Shown here piece after piece: positions 11,253 through 23,300 of a stretch of 64,000 bases of DNA. Location of the stretch: assembly GCF_035083965.1 (NCBI RefSeq), contig NC_089732.1, positions 10,865,424-10,929,423 of the forward strand, given 5' to 3'. The translations under genes and the position numbers were made by a program. The notes beneath the pieces are model-generated. The model was not told the DNA's origin and searched no databases. It was given only the letters and a program-made list of their open reading frames with translations. Origin of the DNA: Branchiostoma lanceolatum. Lineage: Eukaryota; Chordata; Leptocardii; Amphioxiformes; Branchiostomatidae. Each line of letters starts with the position of its first letter. The stretch's first letter is position 1.

Positions 11253-14200
11253 TCACTTGAAGTTGGCGTACATGTCGAAACTGTCCAGATACTCAATCAC
11301 TGCTCGATAACAGAAGTTATACTGGTCCTGTGAGAAAGGGAAAAGGTGATCGGTAACTTGTCACTGACTAGCAGAATACAGAAAATACTACCAGCTTGGT
11401 TACATAAGGAAAGACTCAGTCATGATTAAATGCAAGAGCTACCTCATGCAATGTCTTGATTATAAGATACAATACTATTAGGGTGGTACATTTAACATGA
11501 CTGTTTCAAAGTATCAATAATGTAGAATTCTTCTCAGCTAGGTAGAGACAAACACACACAGACACACAAAAACACATACACACATGCAAGCAAACACACA
11601 TACATGTAGTACTCACATACATACACACACACACACACACACGCACACAGACACACATGCACACAGGACCAAAAAACACACACTCACCACACACACAGAC
11701 ACACAAATACACACACACAATACACACGCACACAATACACACACACAATACACATACATGTACATACAGACATTACTCACCTGAGTCTGCACCATATGGG
11801 GCCTTTGTTGTCTGAGAGCCTTGACAGTCTGGAAGACGTCACAGATCCCTTCAGTCTTCACCCGCTCCAGGATCGTACACAGGGCGATAAACGTTCCTGT
11901 GCGACCGGCACCAGAGCTGAGGAGAATCAGTCACAAAGTTAAGACTACAGTTGGAATCTTGTTAACTCCTCTAAAAAAAACTGCAGACTACAATAAAAGC
12001 TACCAGCCACCAAAAAATCAAGACCACAGCATGTCCCGAACAGGAGATACAAAAGCCAAAAGTTCTGCTGCAGTACAAAGTAAAGTTGCTAGGAGGCTCA
12101 AAATCCCCATTGACCTTCATCTTATTAAACTTACAGTTTGTATCTGCATAACAAACATCAGCATTATCCATCCATAGCTGCATGAGTTACACTGACCAAA
12201 GCAAGTCGGAAGCACTGATACCTAGACACATGCATGTTTTAGATACACATTAAAAAAAATTATAATTGGAAACTTCTAATTACAGAAATGTGATCAGTTA
12301 TCGTAAAAGTTCTAACACTAACAAAAAATAATTATAACATTCTGAAAGTATTTATCTCTCTTATACTATCTGTATGTCTGTCTTGATTGCTGAGATTGTT
12401 CTTAGACCGATGAGCTTATACTCTGTGAGAAATACAACCTTGGAACTGCATTTCAAGGTCACAGTCATTGGGCTGTTGAGCAAGAGCAAGGAAGGGTAGG
12501 ATGTTGACCCAGAAAGGGCACTTTTAAATTTGTCCAGGGGAAACATTTCAAGACCTGATCTTTGCCTTCTGGTGGGGATACCACATCATGATCAGCCCAA
12601 AATTGTGTCAGTTCTGGTTACAAATCAGTTGTAAACTGCCATGATGAGTGTCTAGCAGCACACAAGCCCTGCAGGCACAACTTGGAGCAGTGCCAACTTT
12701 GCTAGGTGTAATCAGGAGCCTGCCTTGCAGACCATGACATGTAAATAAAGAGCCAGATGACACACCTGGTATTTACAGGTGACGCAAGCAGAACTGTGGG
12801 GTTATTTACAGGGCTGACGTCACAAGCTAGGAGAGTACGAGAAAATGGCGGCTGCACCGTCGAGTCTGGGGGAACAAATCCATGAAGAACTGACCTGCAG
12901 CATCTGCCTGGAGCTGTTCACCAGGCCCAAGGTGCTGCCCTGTCAGCACACCTTCTGTCAGGACTGTCTACAGGTATATGCAGAGGTTCAAGTACCCTTC
13001 AAGTGCCCAAACTGTCTTCTGCAGGTCAGATTGCCACCCCAGGGGGTCACAGGTTTACCTGATAACCGGCTGGTTAAAAGTCTGTGTGAGAGGCTGCAAA
13101 ACCAGAGGCTGCAATTCCTCCAGACAGCTGTCTTTCACCCCACAGAAACCTCAGCGGTAGCTGTGGCAACTGTTGCAAGCCTAGGGCTTCTCTTGCTTGC
13201 AGTCTTATTTATACATATCCCGTTGTATGGGATTCATGATAAGACTGAAAAAAAAAGCCCTGCAAGTTACAGTGGAAAAGCGGCACCAACTCCTGTATAA
13301 ACCCAGTCTACTGTTGATCAGCCCACAGACACCCCAGAGCCAGTATTGGGGCATGTCCAGCCTCGCTCCAAAACAATGATTTTTGGTGGATATGGATCAA
13401 GAAATGGACGGTTTCATAACCCAAGTGGCGTTACAGTGTCAGATATAGGGGAGATCTTTGTAGCAGACACAGGGAACAGGAGAATCCAAGTCTTCACCCT
13501 GCAGGGAACATTTGTCTTTCAGTTCCCAACAGTCATTTCTGGTGAACAGCGGATGTACCCACATGATGTGGCCATGGACAGGGAGAGCAACCTGTGGGTG
13601 GTGGGAAAGGAAGACTATGCTGATCATGAGTTTACCATACAGTACACCAAAGAGGGCAGGGTGCTGAGAAGGATTTATCTACAGGATACAGGGCACTTTA
13701 GAGGAGTTGCTGTGGACACCTGGAGAAACCATGTCCTCATCACACAAACCACCTTTTCAGGGCAAAGGCAAAAGTCTGTGAGGTCCAGTGATGATGGTGG
13801 AGTGCCAGATGGAAGTATAAGCATTGTGCGTCAAGAATGGATGGACTGGCTAAGATCGCTATTCTGGCATACACAGATTCAGAATTGGATCGAATTGAAA
13901 CAGCCACAGTACATCACGGTGGATGCGGAAGGCAACATTCTTGTGTCAGACATTGAGAGTCACTGTATCTATGTTTACGACGAGGACGGACAGTTCCGGT
14001 TCAAGTTTGGAGGCATGGGAAGTGATGAAGGTCATCTGTACTATCCCTCTGGCATCTGTACAGCCAGCGCAGGTAACATCATTGTCGCAGACTCGGGAAA
14101 CAGTCGTGTGGAGATGTTTGACAAGACAGGAAAATTCCTCAAACACATCCCTACAGACACAATGTTAAGGAGACCACGTGGTGTTGCTATGGGGCCACAG

Positions 14201-17200
14201 GGACAGCTGGTGGTGACTGACTCGGAGAAAAACAACGTCCACATTATCGAGTCCCACTGAATAGCAAAACAAGACCAATTCCTAAGAAAATTTGTTTGAT
14301 CATAAAACAACTTCTCTGACAGCATTTTACTTGGCTAACAGTCAAGTCAAAACGATACCCAAAATTAGCTATTCCAAGACCAGGGTTTGCCAAAGGTATC
14401 CTGAATCATTAATAGCATTCTATAATGTATGCATTCTATAACATTATGTTGCTGTATCGAAATACCAAATTCTGAAGCTTGTTGGTAGATAGATGTTCAA
14501 TTAAACATTATCCTATGACCAATTTAATGCCAGAATTTAGCATAAAATCTATGTTATGCTGTTGCACTTGAAAATGCTAATTATCTAAAAAAGCTTTTAA
14601 GTGTAATTCATGAGCCAAAAAATGAATCAAGAGTTGAGTAATATGTAATCAGGACTTGCTTAATCTAATATGTTTTATTGAAAACTAGACAATAATTGAA
14701 AAATGTGTTTTCCTAGAATGCAGTTATCAATGTGTATTACACATTATCAAAAAATACATTATTGAACAGGATATGTTGAAATATCTCCTTAAACTAAAAA
14801 ATGTCAATTGAACTGGAATTAAAGTGTCAACTGTTAATTTCTCTCCTGGGGGTAACTTTCTTATTTTCTTGTAGAACTTTCTCATTTTTCTTGTAGGATT
14901 TTCTTATTTTTTCTTGTAAAGATTTATCATTTTTCTTTTTATTTTCAAGTTTGATTTCCTACTGTAACTGTTGTAGACCGAGCTGTACCTGCAGTGCACT
15001 GTGATTGGTCCATTCCCAGACACCTGCTGCTGCTTCTGTACCTGACCAATCAGGTCCAGCATACCGGCTGCTGTGTTGGGGGCTCCCACATCCGGCCAAC
15101 CGTGGAACTGGAACTGTTGTACCGTCCGGCAGCTCTGGTCCTGCGTAATGGGGAGTGTACATTGTAACATGTGTGATTGATAATTCATAACATAGCACTA
15201 ACACACACGCCTGCTTAGCATAAAAGGTAAAGTGGTTGAACCTCAGACTGAGGACAAATTTAAGCATGGCGTTATTAGTACAAAGGGGCTTTGCTACAGC
15301 TCACAGATTTTGGCCAAGCACAGCAGGTCACTCCTACTCTTCTGGATAAGTGTGTTGGGTTCTTTTATGTGCAGAGGCTTGACGCCCTCACATGGAGCCG
15401 CTGGCTTTATATCCCCCTCCAATAGGACATTGGGACTCTTTTCCAGTCATGTCCAGACCCAGGCCACTGGTTCCACGGAATCAAACCAGACGAGATGAGA
15501 GACAGAGTGCACAAACCACTGCACCACGTGGACACGACACGCAAAAGATCAACTCAAGCAGAATGCTACCTGACAAAAGGTAGTGGATGCTACCTGAAAT
15601 GCATCTGACCATTTTCAAAATCCATCCAGTTGCTTGAGTAACTGCTACTTTGCCCTTCACACTTGTATCAGAATGTCTCAAGACATGCATGCAAGACTTC
15701 ACCAGCTCATGATCACCAGTTTAAAAAACTTATGGCTGAACAATAAGGATTAAAGTTAAGGTTCCAAAATTAAAAGAAAGCTGACCTTGGACTTGCAGTT
15801 TGAGATGTGGAATGTCCTGAGTGTGTAGTCGTGATGCTTCTCTACGCTGTACAGCTCCACTGTCACATCACGGTACGTGTTGGATGTGTCCGGCCAGTAC
15901 TTGGTACACTGATCCTGCACAATAAGTCATTCAGGTTAACATCTACTACATAATTCCACCAGGGTACATCATTCCTCCACCCTGAAAAGATTCGTCCAAA
16001 TAGATCTCTAACCCAACATCCTCCAATAAAAAGCACTTCTGTATATCCACAAACCTTCACAAAAACAGTAAATCTAAAGAGATCTAGTTATGTAGCATCA
16101 GCAATCCCCGAGGTCTGCACACTTCAGATATCCAGGTGTTCAAGACATTCTTGAGAAGGCCTCAAAAGAGCCCAAAGTTTCATGTACTCACCCTTCCCTT
16201 TTCTACCAACTCTGTCAGCATGACAATAGAACATGTCCTCCACTCCCAGATCATGGACCAGAAGTCTGCAACAGTTTGGGCTAGGGGGCCTTGGGTTGCA
16301 ATAAAGGCATCCTTCTGTCGATACCCCTGTAAAGTGTAGGTCACAAGAGAGTGATACTACAACAATACATGCCAAAAAATACAAGACAAATTCAGTTAGC
16401 TACCTACATTACGTAGGATAAAAAGGATTGCTTTTTAATTATTTTGGACACATTTAATTGCTTAAATTTTGAATAGAAACAGACGGTTCTACTGAGCTTT
16501 GAGTAAGATGTTCGTTTTTTCAGAGAAAGAGGAACTCACATTCATGAAGGAAGCATTGATGTAGTCTGAGTTCCTCAGGCCAGGTACAGCTGGGATGTAA
16601 ACTCTGTGGGTGTCATCTGAAACATCAGACAGGTGTAAGGCAGTCTTAGACATTAAGAACAGTTCATGTCTTTAGAAAGTGAGATCTGAAAAAATGTCTG
16701 ATTGAAAGAGTTACTGTAACTGCAAAATCCATTGTTTTTATGATTGTCATGCACTTCACTGTAGTTAAGAACTCCAAATCATGTTCTTCTTGTTTGTTTA
16801 TTTGTATTGGTAAACTGCCTTATGGCATAACACACCAGGTTTGTACTAGGGATTGGAACCCAGGACCTCTGGGTTCTGGGCCAAACAACCTGCCGTTATA
16901 CCAACGTGACGCCACCATTGTTCATCTCTCATATTCAAGAAGGACCACATAACGTCATAAGGAAGATATCAACCTAATGAATACCCCTGAAACATGCACC
17001 AACATTAAGTATCTTCTACTGTATTCTATTCATGTCGTGAAAGTAACTGTTGAAACAGTGACTTACATGGCAGCACCTGCAGCACCCTGTTCTTACTGAT
17101 GTTGTCAGGCAGGTTTCCTGACCTCATGTGGTGTTTCTCTATGGGGATCTTGGTCAGGTTCTGTTGGTCAGCAGGAATAAAGTATAAATGTTCTGTATCT

Positions 17201-20200
17201 TTATTTGTTAGCCATTATAACACCACAGTAGCGTGTGGAATCCGATGGTTAGTAATCTCTGCACCATACAAGAAGTGAAATCCTGGCTATTGTTGCTCAC
17301 AGGACTTGCATACAATTGGAAATGGTTGCCGACTTCACCAATCAAGCAAACGCCAGAAGAATTTGTAGGCCAAAGCTCGTCAAATTTCAAAATTATCCAC
17401 CATATATTTCAATGAAAATTGGACGGGGCTCGGGCCCCCTATGTCGAACACTAGTGATTATTATGTAAATCCACTCTTAATATCCTTCTACTATACTACA
17501 CTATTGTTTGAACCGAGAACTTAAAACACAACAAAAATCTAATTTCCCCTCCTACAACGAAATCAAGCACCTGGAAACATTTACAGTATATCTCACCTTG
17601 AATTCTGTCTCCATGCCCGTGAGGTTGGACCCTGGTTGCTTGGTGTGTAGCCTGTGCATGTACTTGTGCATGTTGGCAACCTCCAGTTCAGTGTCTCCAT
17701 ACAGATGGTGCTCTAACACAGACTGGTAGATGAATATGTACTGGGCCTGGCATTCACATAATTAGACAGTTGTCAGTGAAATTTACATATTACAATACTG
17801 AATAAAGTGGTCTACATTGTATACATTCTTCTTAAATTGTTGAAATCTTAATCAAATGTCCTGTATTTTCTTGTCAACAGCCCTAGCTAGCCAAAAGCTA
17901 GTTGGGAAGTCCTGGCTGTATGTCATTCAAAGCCAAACCAATAAATAAAATAAATCTGCATCTTTAGTAATCAACTGTTAGCACCATTTGATTATGGCAG
18001 AGAGTGCTGAAGGAGATAAGATAGGGATGAATAGCAGACTTGTCTATAGTGGCCATTAATCTATTGTGACTTTTCTTCAAGTCACCTGAATAGCCACTAT
18101 AGACAGGTTTGACTGTGTACAGTCCTTTGCCCTTTCCTTGGTGCTGAAGCGCCAGTATCTATGGTGTCAGCATTCATGATGACCAAACATATAAATCCCC
18201 ACACCTCAGTCTGCACCATATAGCTCCTGTTGTGCCTCATCCTGGCCACACAGCCGAACACGTCGACCTTCTGCTCAGCCGCCATCATGTCAATCAAAGT
18301 GTCAATCACGATGAAGGTTCCTGTCCTGCCCACTCCAGCACTATGGAGAAAATGAATAAAGCCAGATGAGTTGAACCAAGTTGTTAAGTAGATTTTACTC
18401 TAACCAATGAGCGAATAGATCAGATACTGTGACAAAATTGAAAAGGACAGTTGTGATAAGTAAGTGATCAAGCAGGTTATATGTACTAGAGAATATTTCA
18501 CTATTCTGTGCAAGAATAACAAAAGATGACCACAGCTTAAAATGCCCCCACTGCCATGAAATTTGATCTTTAAGCACACCTAAAAACATGCGTAAAGGTT
18601 CTGTTTCTTCACTCTAGTAAAAAAAAAGATCGGATTTCGTGCAGTGATATATCAAGGATGGGTCACTTATGCATACATGTAACCCCTGAACCAAATTACA
18701 CCACATGTCCCCAATACACACTGCAAGTGACACACAATACATGCACATTAATTTTTTTACTTTTACTACACTGTAAAACAATGTACCTGCAGTGCACAAT
18801 GATTGGCCCAGCTCCAGCAGGGTTGGACATCTTCACTCTCTTGACAAACTTCATCATGCCTAGGGGACTCTGGGGGACTCCGAAGTCTGGCCAGCTGGTG
18901 AAGTGGAACTGGGTGATGGTGCGACATTCTTGCAGCTGTGTACAATACAAGGTTAAAGGTATAGCAGCCATCCTCAGCTGAGGTGAAGCATGATGCCTTT
19001 TCAAGTAGCTAGCAGTAGTGCAATGCAGCTTCGCTACGGCTCACGCTTTTAGCCAAGAGGTTTGATGCTTGCCATCTTGCAACAGGTGCTAAATCTATCA
19101 CCCAAAACATGTTCAAGGAGGTGTCCCCTGAATGTGTACTAAGTTTCTGTTCTGTACAGGCTTTTTAAAGACCCCAGTAAAACTATATAAATACGGGATA
19201 ATGTAAACTATAGCCTTCAGTATGCGCCTGGCAGCCGTACAGTGCACATCAGTGGAGGCCTGGCTGAGAAAGTTTACCATGTACAAGTTACTCTTCAAGT
19301 CATGTTTGAATTCTATAGATAACATATAAGAATTTGAAGTATGGCTACACATAAAGAAGTTAGCTTGAAGGACAGTTAGCCAAGAAATAAAGTAATGACA
19401 ACACTGGCTTGCAATTTAGTTTGAGACATTGGCTAGCAGTTATATGTACTGTTCTACAGAGCCCTATTCTATGCTGGTTACAACAACAAGAAGACGCAAA
19501 AAATCGCAAGTCATATTTCTAGACACACAACCTAGGCTAATGTTGGGAAGACATTGGAAATTTATATCCATTTAGACACTCTAACACAACGTTGACAGGG
19601 TCGATTTGAAAGTTTGAAAATTTGAACAAGTTTGGCTTCCCCCAAACTGAAAGTTGTAGATAGCATTGTCTTGATTATCCAAGGGATCTTATCTGATTGA
19701 AACTTCCTTGGATCATGTGACTTTTTGATAGATATCTGGGCCATTCTGCATGGTTTGATACTGTTCATAGAAAAACCAGTACAGAAAAAAGTTTGAATTC
19801 TCTGACAGTTATTATGGTAATCTGTCCCTGCTATTGTCCCAGGCTGGCAGACATCTAATCCTTTTATGAATTTATGTGGTTATGGGGGATTAATCCAGCC
19901 CTCAACCTGCTGGGCAGCTCACAGTAGGAGCACTCCCTTTACGACTTCCCCAGGGCAAGGTTTTGGTTCCTTTAAGTCCCATATTCTAGCAAAATATACG
20001 GCACGGCCACTCCGTAAACATTATCCCTACCTGAAGATGCTCAACGGTCAGAGTCCTGATGACAAAGTCCACTAGTCTGACCACATCGGTCACCTCCACA
20101 CTGACGTCCCCATACTGACCGATGCCTTCCTCTGGCCAGTATTGATGACACTTTGCCTGCACGGGAACAGAGATGAAACTATTTTTGTATTTTTTGTAAT

Positions 20201-20360
20201 TTTGTATTTTTTGTATTTTTGCTTTGAATATAGTGCATCAGCGCATGACTGACTCACAGTTACAGTAATTTTTTATTGTGGGATGCACCTAAATACAGTT
20301 ACACACATGCACACACACTAGCACACACACACAGACCTACCTACACACACACACACACAA

Positions 20361-20397
<37 letters not shown>

Positions 20398-23300
20398 CAC
20401 ACTAACATCAACACACATACACACACACACCTATGTATTCAATGTGATTTTTTGGAAGTACTGTAACAGAAAATCATAAAAATCTTTACCTTGCTTTTTT
20501 CAGCCAGGTTTGTTACCATGACAACAGTGGCAGAGTTTTGCTCCCACACCATTCTCCAGAAGTCACTCACTGTTTCCTTCCTGGGACCTGGGAGAGATAC
20601 ATTCATTTACAAGCAGTTTTGGTACATGTAGACATTGTTGTCCAATCTGTATCTTTATCTATAACGTTATATCCGGTACAACCAGTTTTGCAGGCATACG
20701 GCACAACAGCAGCTGGTTATATTACACTGAACGACCTGTCACACCTAGTCTTTGCACGTCTTACTGTAAGCATTGTTTAAAGCAATCCGATGATGATGCT
20801 CCTACAGTACTTGGTGACAACGAGTTCCAGTATACAATAGTTCTAGGGGAAAATGACTTTTCTGAACACCTCAATTGTGGGTAATGTAATGTATCAAAGG
20901 ACAAAAAGGTAGGAAAAAAAGGTTTAACATTTTCACATGCTACTAATCATTTTTTTCTTGGGGTCTTTTTCTGACAACTATTACAACACGTGCATGAATA
21001 TAATTCTCATTATATTGAAATGGCAGCACACAGGTTACATTGTAGTATTATATGTGTACACTCAAAAGCCCTTTACCTTGTGATGCTATAAACTTGTTAG
21101 GGACATCGTAACCCTGCTCCAAGAGAAAGTGGAAAGAATAGCATAAAATGACAAAATCAAAATGGAACTTCCTTTATGTAGTATATACACAAGGACAATA
21201 TATGAACATGTAAGATAAGGTATCTTTACATGGTGCATGGAAGAATGGTTGATAAAAATGCTTTCTAATTCAGTACTGGCAATTAAACACAAATATCACA
21301 TAGGAAAGCAAAAGAAATATATTCAAGGTAGTACATGATGTGACATGTAACGTAATCACCGAATAGATTTGCATTGCTGCAAACGTATTTTGTAATGAAG
21401 GATTGTCAGGACTGAAAAGCAACTACATGTAGCTATAATGTTATCCGGCATAGTCTTTTAGGCTGACTGACAGATAGACAGACAACGATTTCTCACTCAC
21501 ATCAATGAAAGAGGCATTGATGTAATCACTCCCAGGCTGGCCTTCAATGGTGGACAGAACAACACGTGCACGGTCATCTGTGTAGGGTAGAATGAACAGA
21601 AACAAAGCTTTGTTTGTTGTTCAATTCTAATCTTAAATTACGAGGTAAGTGAACCCCATGATATCACATTCAAATACTGATAACATTTCCAGGACCTAAT
21701 ATCTAAGAAGCTTAGTTCTCACTATTATAGTCAAGCTGTCATTCAGCACAAGGGACAGTAAGTCTGGTGCTGAATGACAGCTACATGTACACCACCCTGT
21801 ACTGTCCTTGGTGCTGAATGACCAGTGCACTGTCCCAAAGAGAATTGCCTTCACTGGAATTATGTTTAAACAATCTGCAGTCTAATTATTGTTTGTATCT
21901 TAGGTTTATATGATGTAGCATCTCGAGTACTTCACTTACAGGGCAGGATGTTGGCAAATCTGTTCTTGACCTTGTTCTCAGGAAGTGAAAAGGCATCGTG
22001 GGAATGGGCAAGCTTCTGGGGTAGAGTCTGCAGCAAGATTGTGTATGTAATGGTAGGAACCTTGTCTAGCCCTTTCACTGCATTAAACAATACAACATTA
22101 AACTGTACATTGGTTTAGAATTAGACATGCTGAATTTGTGATGCTCAATTCAAGCTTACAAGATGTGAAAGATAATGAATGTTCTATTCTTTGTTGCAAT
22201 GACAGCAAAGTTCAATTTGTCAGTCACAATGATGCTATTATTTAGATTTCACTGTTTTCACAAACAGAAACACAGTTGGGAAGTCTGTTCCAGTCTTAGA
22301 AAATATGATATATCATCATCATCCACTGGTTTCTGCATCTGCAATGACTGTCGTAGAAACGCCCTGCAGAACTCTGCATTCAGTCTTTCTTCATCTCCTT
22401 CCAACTTGACTTTAGCTCCTGGAGTTTCTTTTCTGTTGTAGGGGGGCCTCGCCCTTTGTGCTTTAGATCTCCCTTCAGCATGCTGAGTAGATTGACACAG
22501 TGTCTTCCTTTGCATGCTTTGTATCTGTTGGAACCTAATATCACATATTGTATGAATTGAAGTGTTGAGACTTACATACCTCATATTCCTCCTTGAAGAG
22601 TTGGTCATCGTTGGCGTGTCGTTTGTTGTACTCCTCCTCCAGTCTGTCCAGGGGGATGGGGGAATAGGCCGCTGGCGAGGCGTTATAAGCAGCGGTTAAT
22701 TAGGTTAGTGTGATTAGTACTGTACACAACAGGGGTTAGTCACACGCTTACATGCTATGCACCTATTTGTAGACCTAAAATAATAGGAAACAGATGAATG
22801 AATTGCACTGTATTGAATTCATTTTCCTGCTTCTGTTCAAGAATGGATGAAAAAAATCATTATAAGAGAGGGGCTGTAGAAATGGAAATATTTAAAAAAA
22901 TTTGAACCAGGAAAAATTTTGAAAGAAAGCTAAAAGACGTCAAGCAGTCTACTGTGGAATTAGACATAGACGAAAACAGGACAGCGGAGTTACTGCTGGC
23001 TAAAACCGATAGTTAGGGCCTTGCATAGACAGAATACAGCACAAGATGAAATGAAATACAACATTTGTAAGAATTATCAAAAAGCAAGTTGTTTGATATC
23101 ATAAATTATGATATTTGACCAGGGCTGTCTCCAGGACCTATTCCTCCATTTTGGGACGGAAAATTTGCTTGTGAGGATGAGAAAAAAATGGCACCTTGTC
23201 CATCCAAAAAATGTGAATTCATGACATGAAATTGATAAAAATTCATTTTTCTAAGCTTGACATAAAGATTACCCCCCCCTCAAAAAATTAACCCAAACAA

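Larger units (their letters stand above)
11253..17160 (-). other. Phosphatase exons 32-38: domain D2 and C terminus
   Basis: Exons 17067-17160, 16540-16616, 16192-16326, 15786-15914, 14989-15140, 11781-11916 and 11253-11327. The pTyr loop reads KNRV (V1313), as in inactive D2 domains of R4 phosphatases. The WPD loop keeps a true Asp (D1449) and the P-loop reads [10 protein letters not shown] (C1482, R1488). The protein ends YANFK, with Tyr1548 in a YxN context. A 3.1-kb intron between exons 14989-15140 and 11781-11916 contains the nested RING-NHL gene. Confidence 0.9.
17597..22671 (-). other. Phosphatase exons 23-31: catalytic domain D1
   Basis: Exons 22580-22671, 21940-22027, 21501-21577, 21077-21113, 20490-20587, 20031-20156, 18787-18935, 18205-18340 and 17597-17746. 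The pTyr-recognition loop reads KNRF (F1024, Tyr in most family members). WPD loop is at 1157-1159. P-loop [10 protein letters not shown] has catalytic C1191 and R1197, split across exons 18787-18935 and 18205-18340. The Q-loop region reads VQTE. All catalytic residues are present, so D1 should be active. Confidence 0.9.

Noticed and set aside
11506..11861. Long Cys/Val open frames on the minus strand
   Set aside because: They arise from the CA-rich tract. The only coding part is exon 11781-11916 in its own frame.
12845..13300. Independent short RING-only gene
   Set aside because: The NHL repeats continue in exactly the same frame after the stop, which makes a single ancestral gene far more likely.
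14904..15267. Separate small phosphatase gene near 15 kb
   Set aside because: The WPD/HC-containing stretch is exon 14989-15140 of the large gene. Its borders and phase fit the neighbours.
22258..22608. 116-codon minus-strand frame ending in poly-Asp-like DDDDIS
   Set aside because: It lies in the intron between exons 22580-22671 and 21940-22027. No donor or acceptor joins it in phase.
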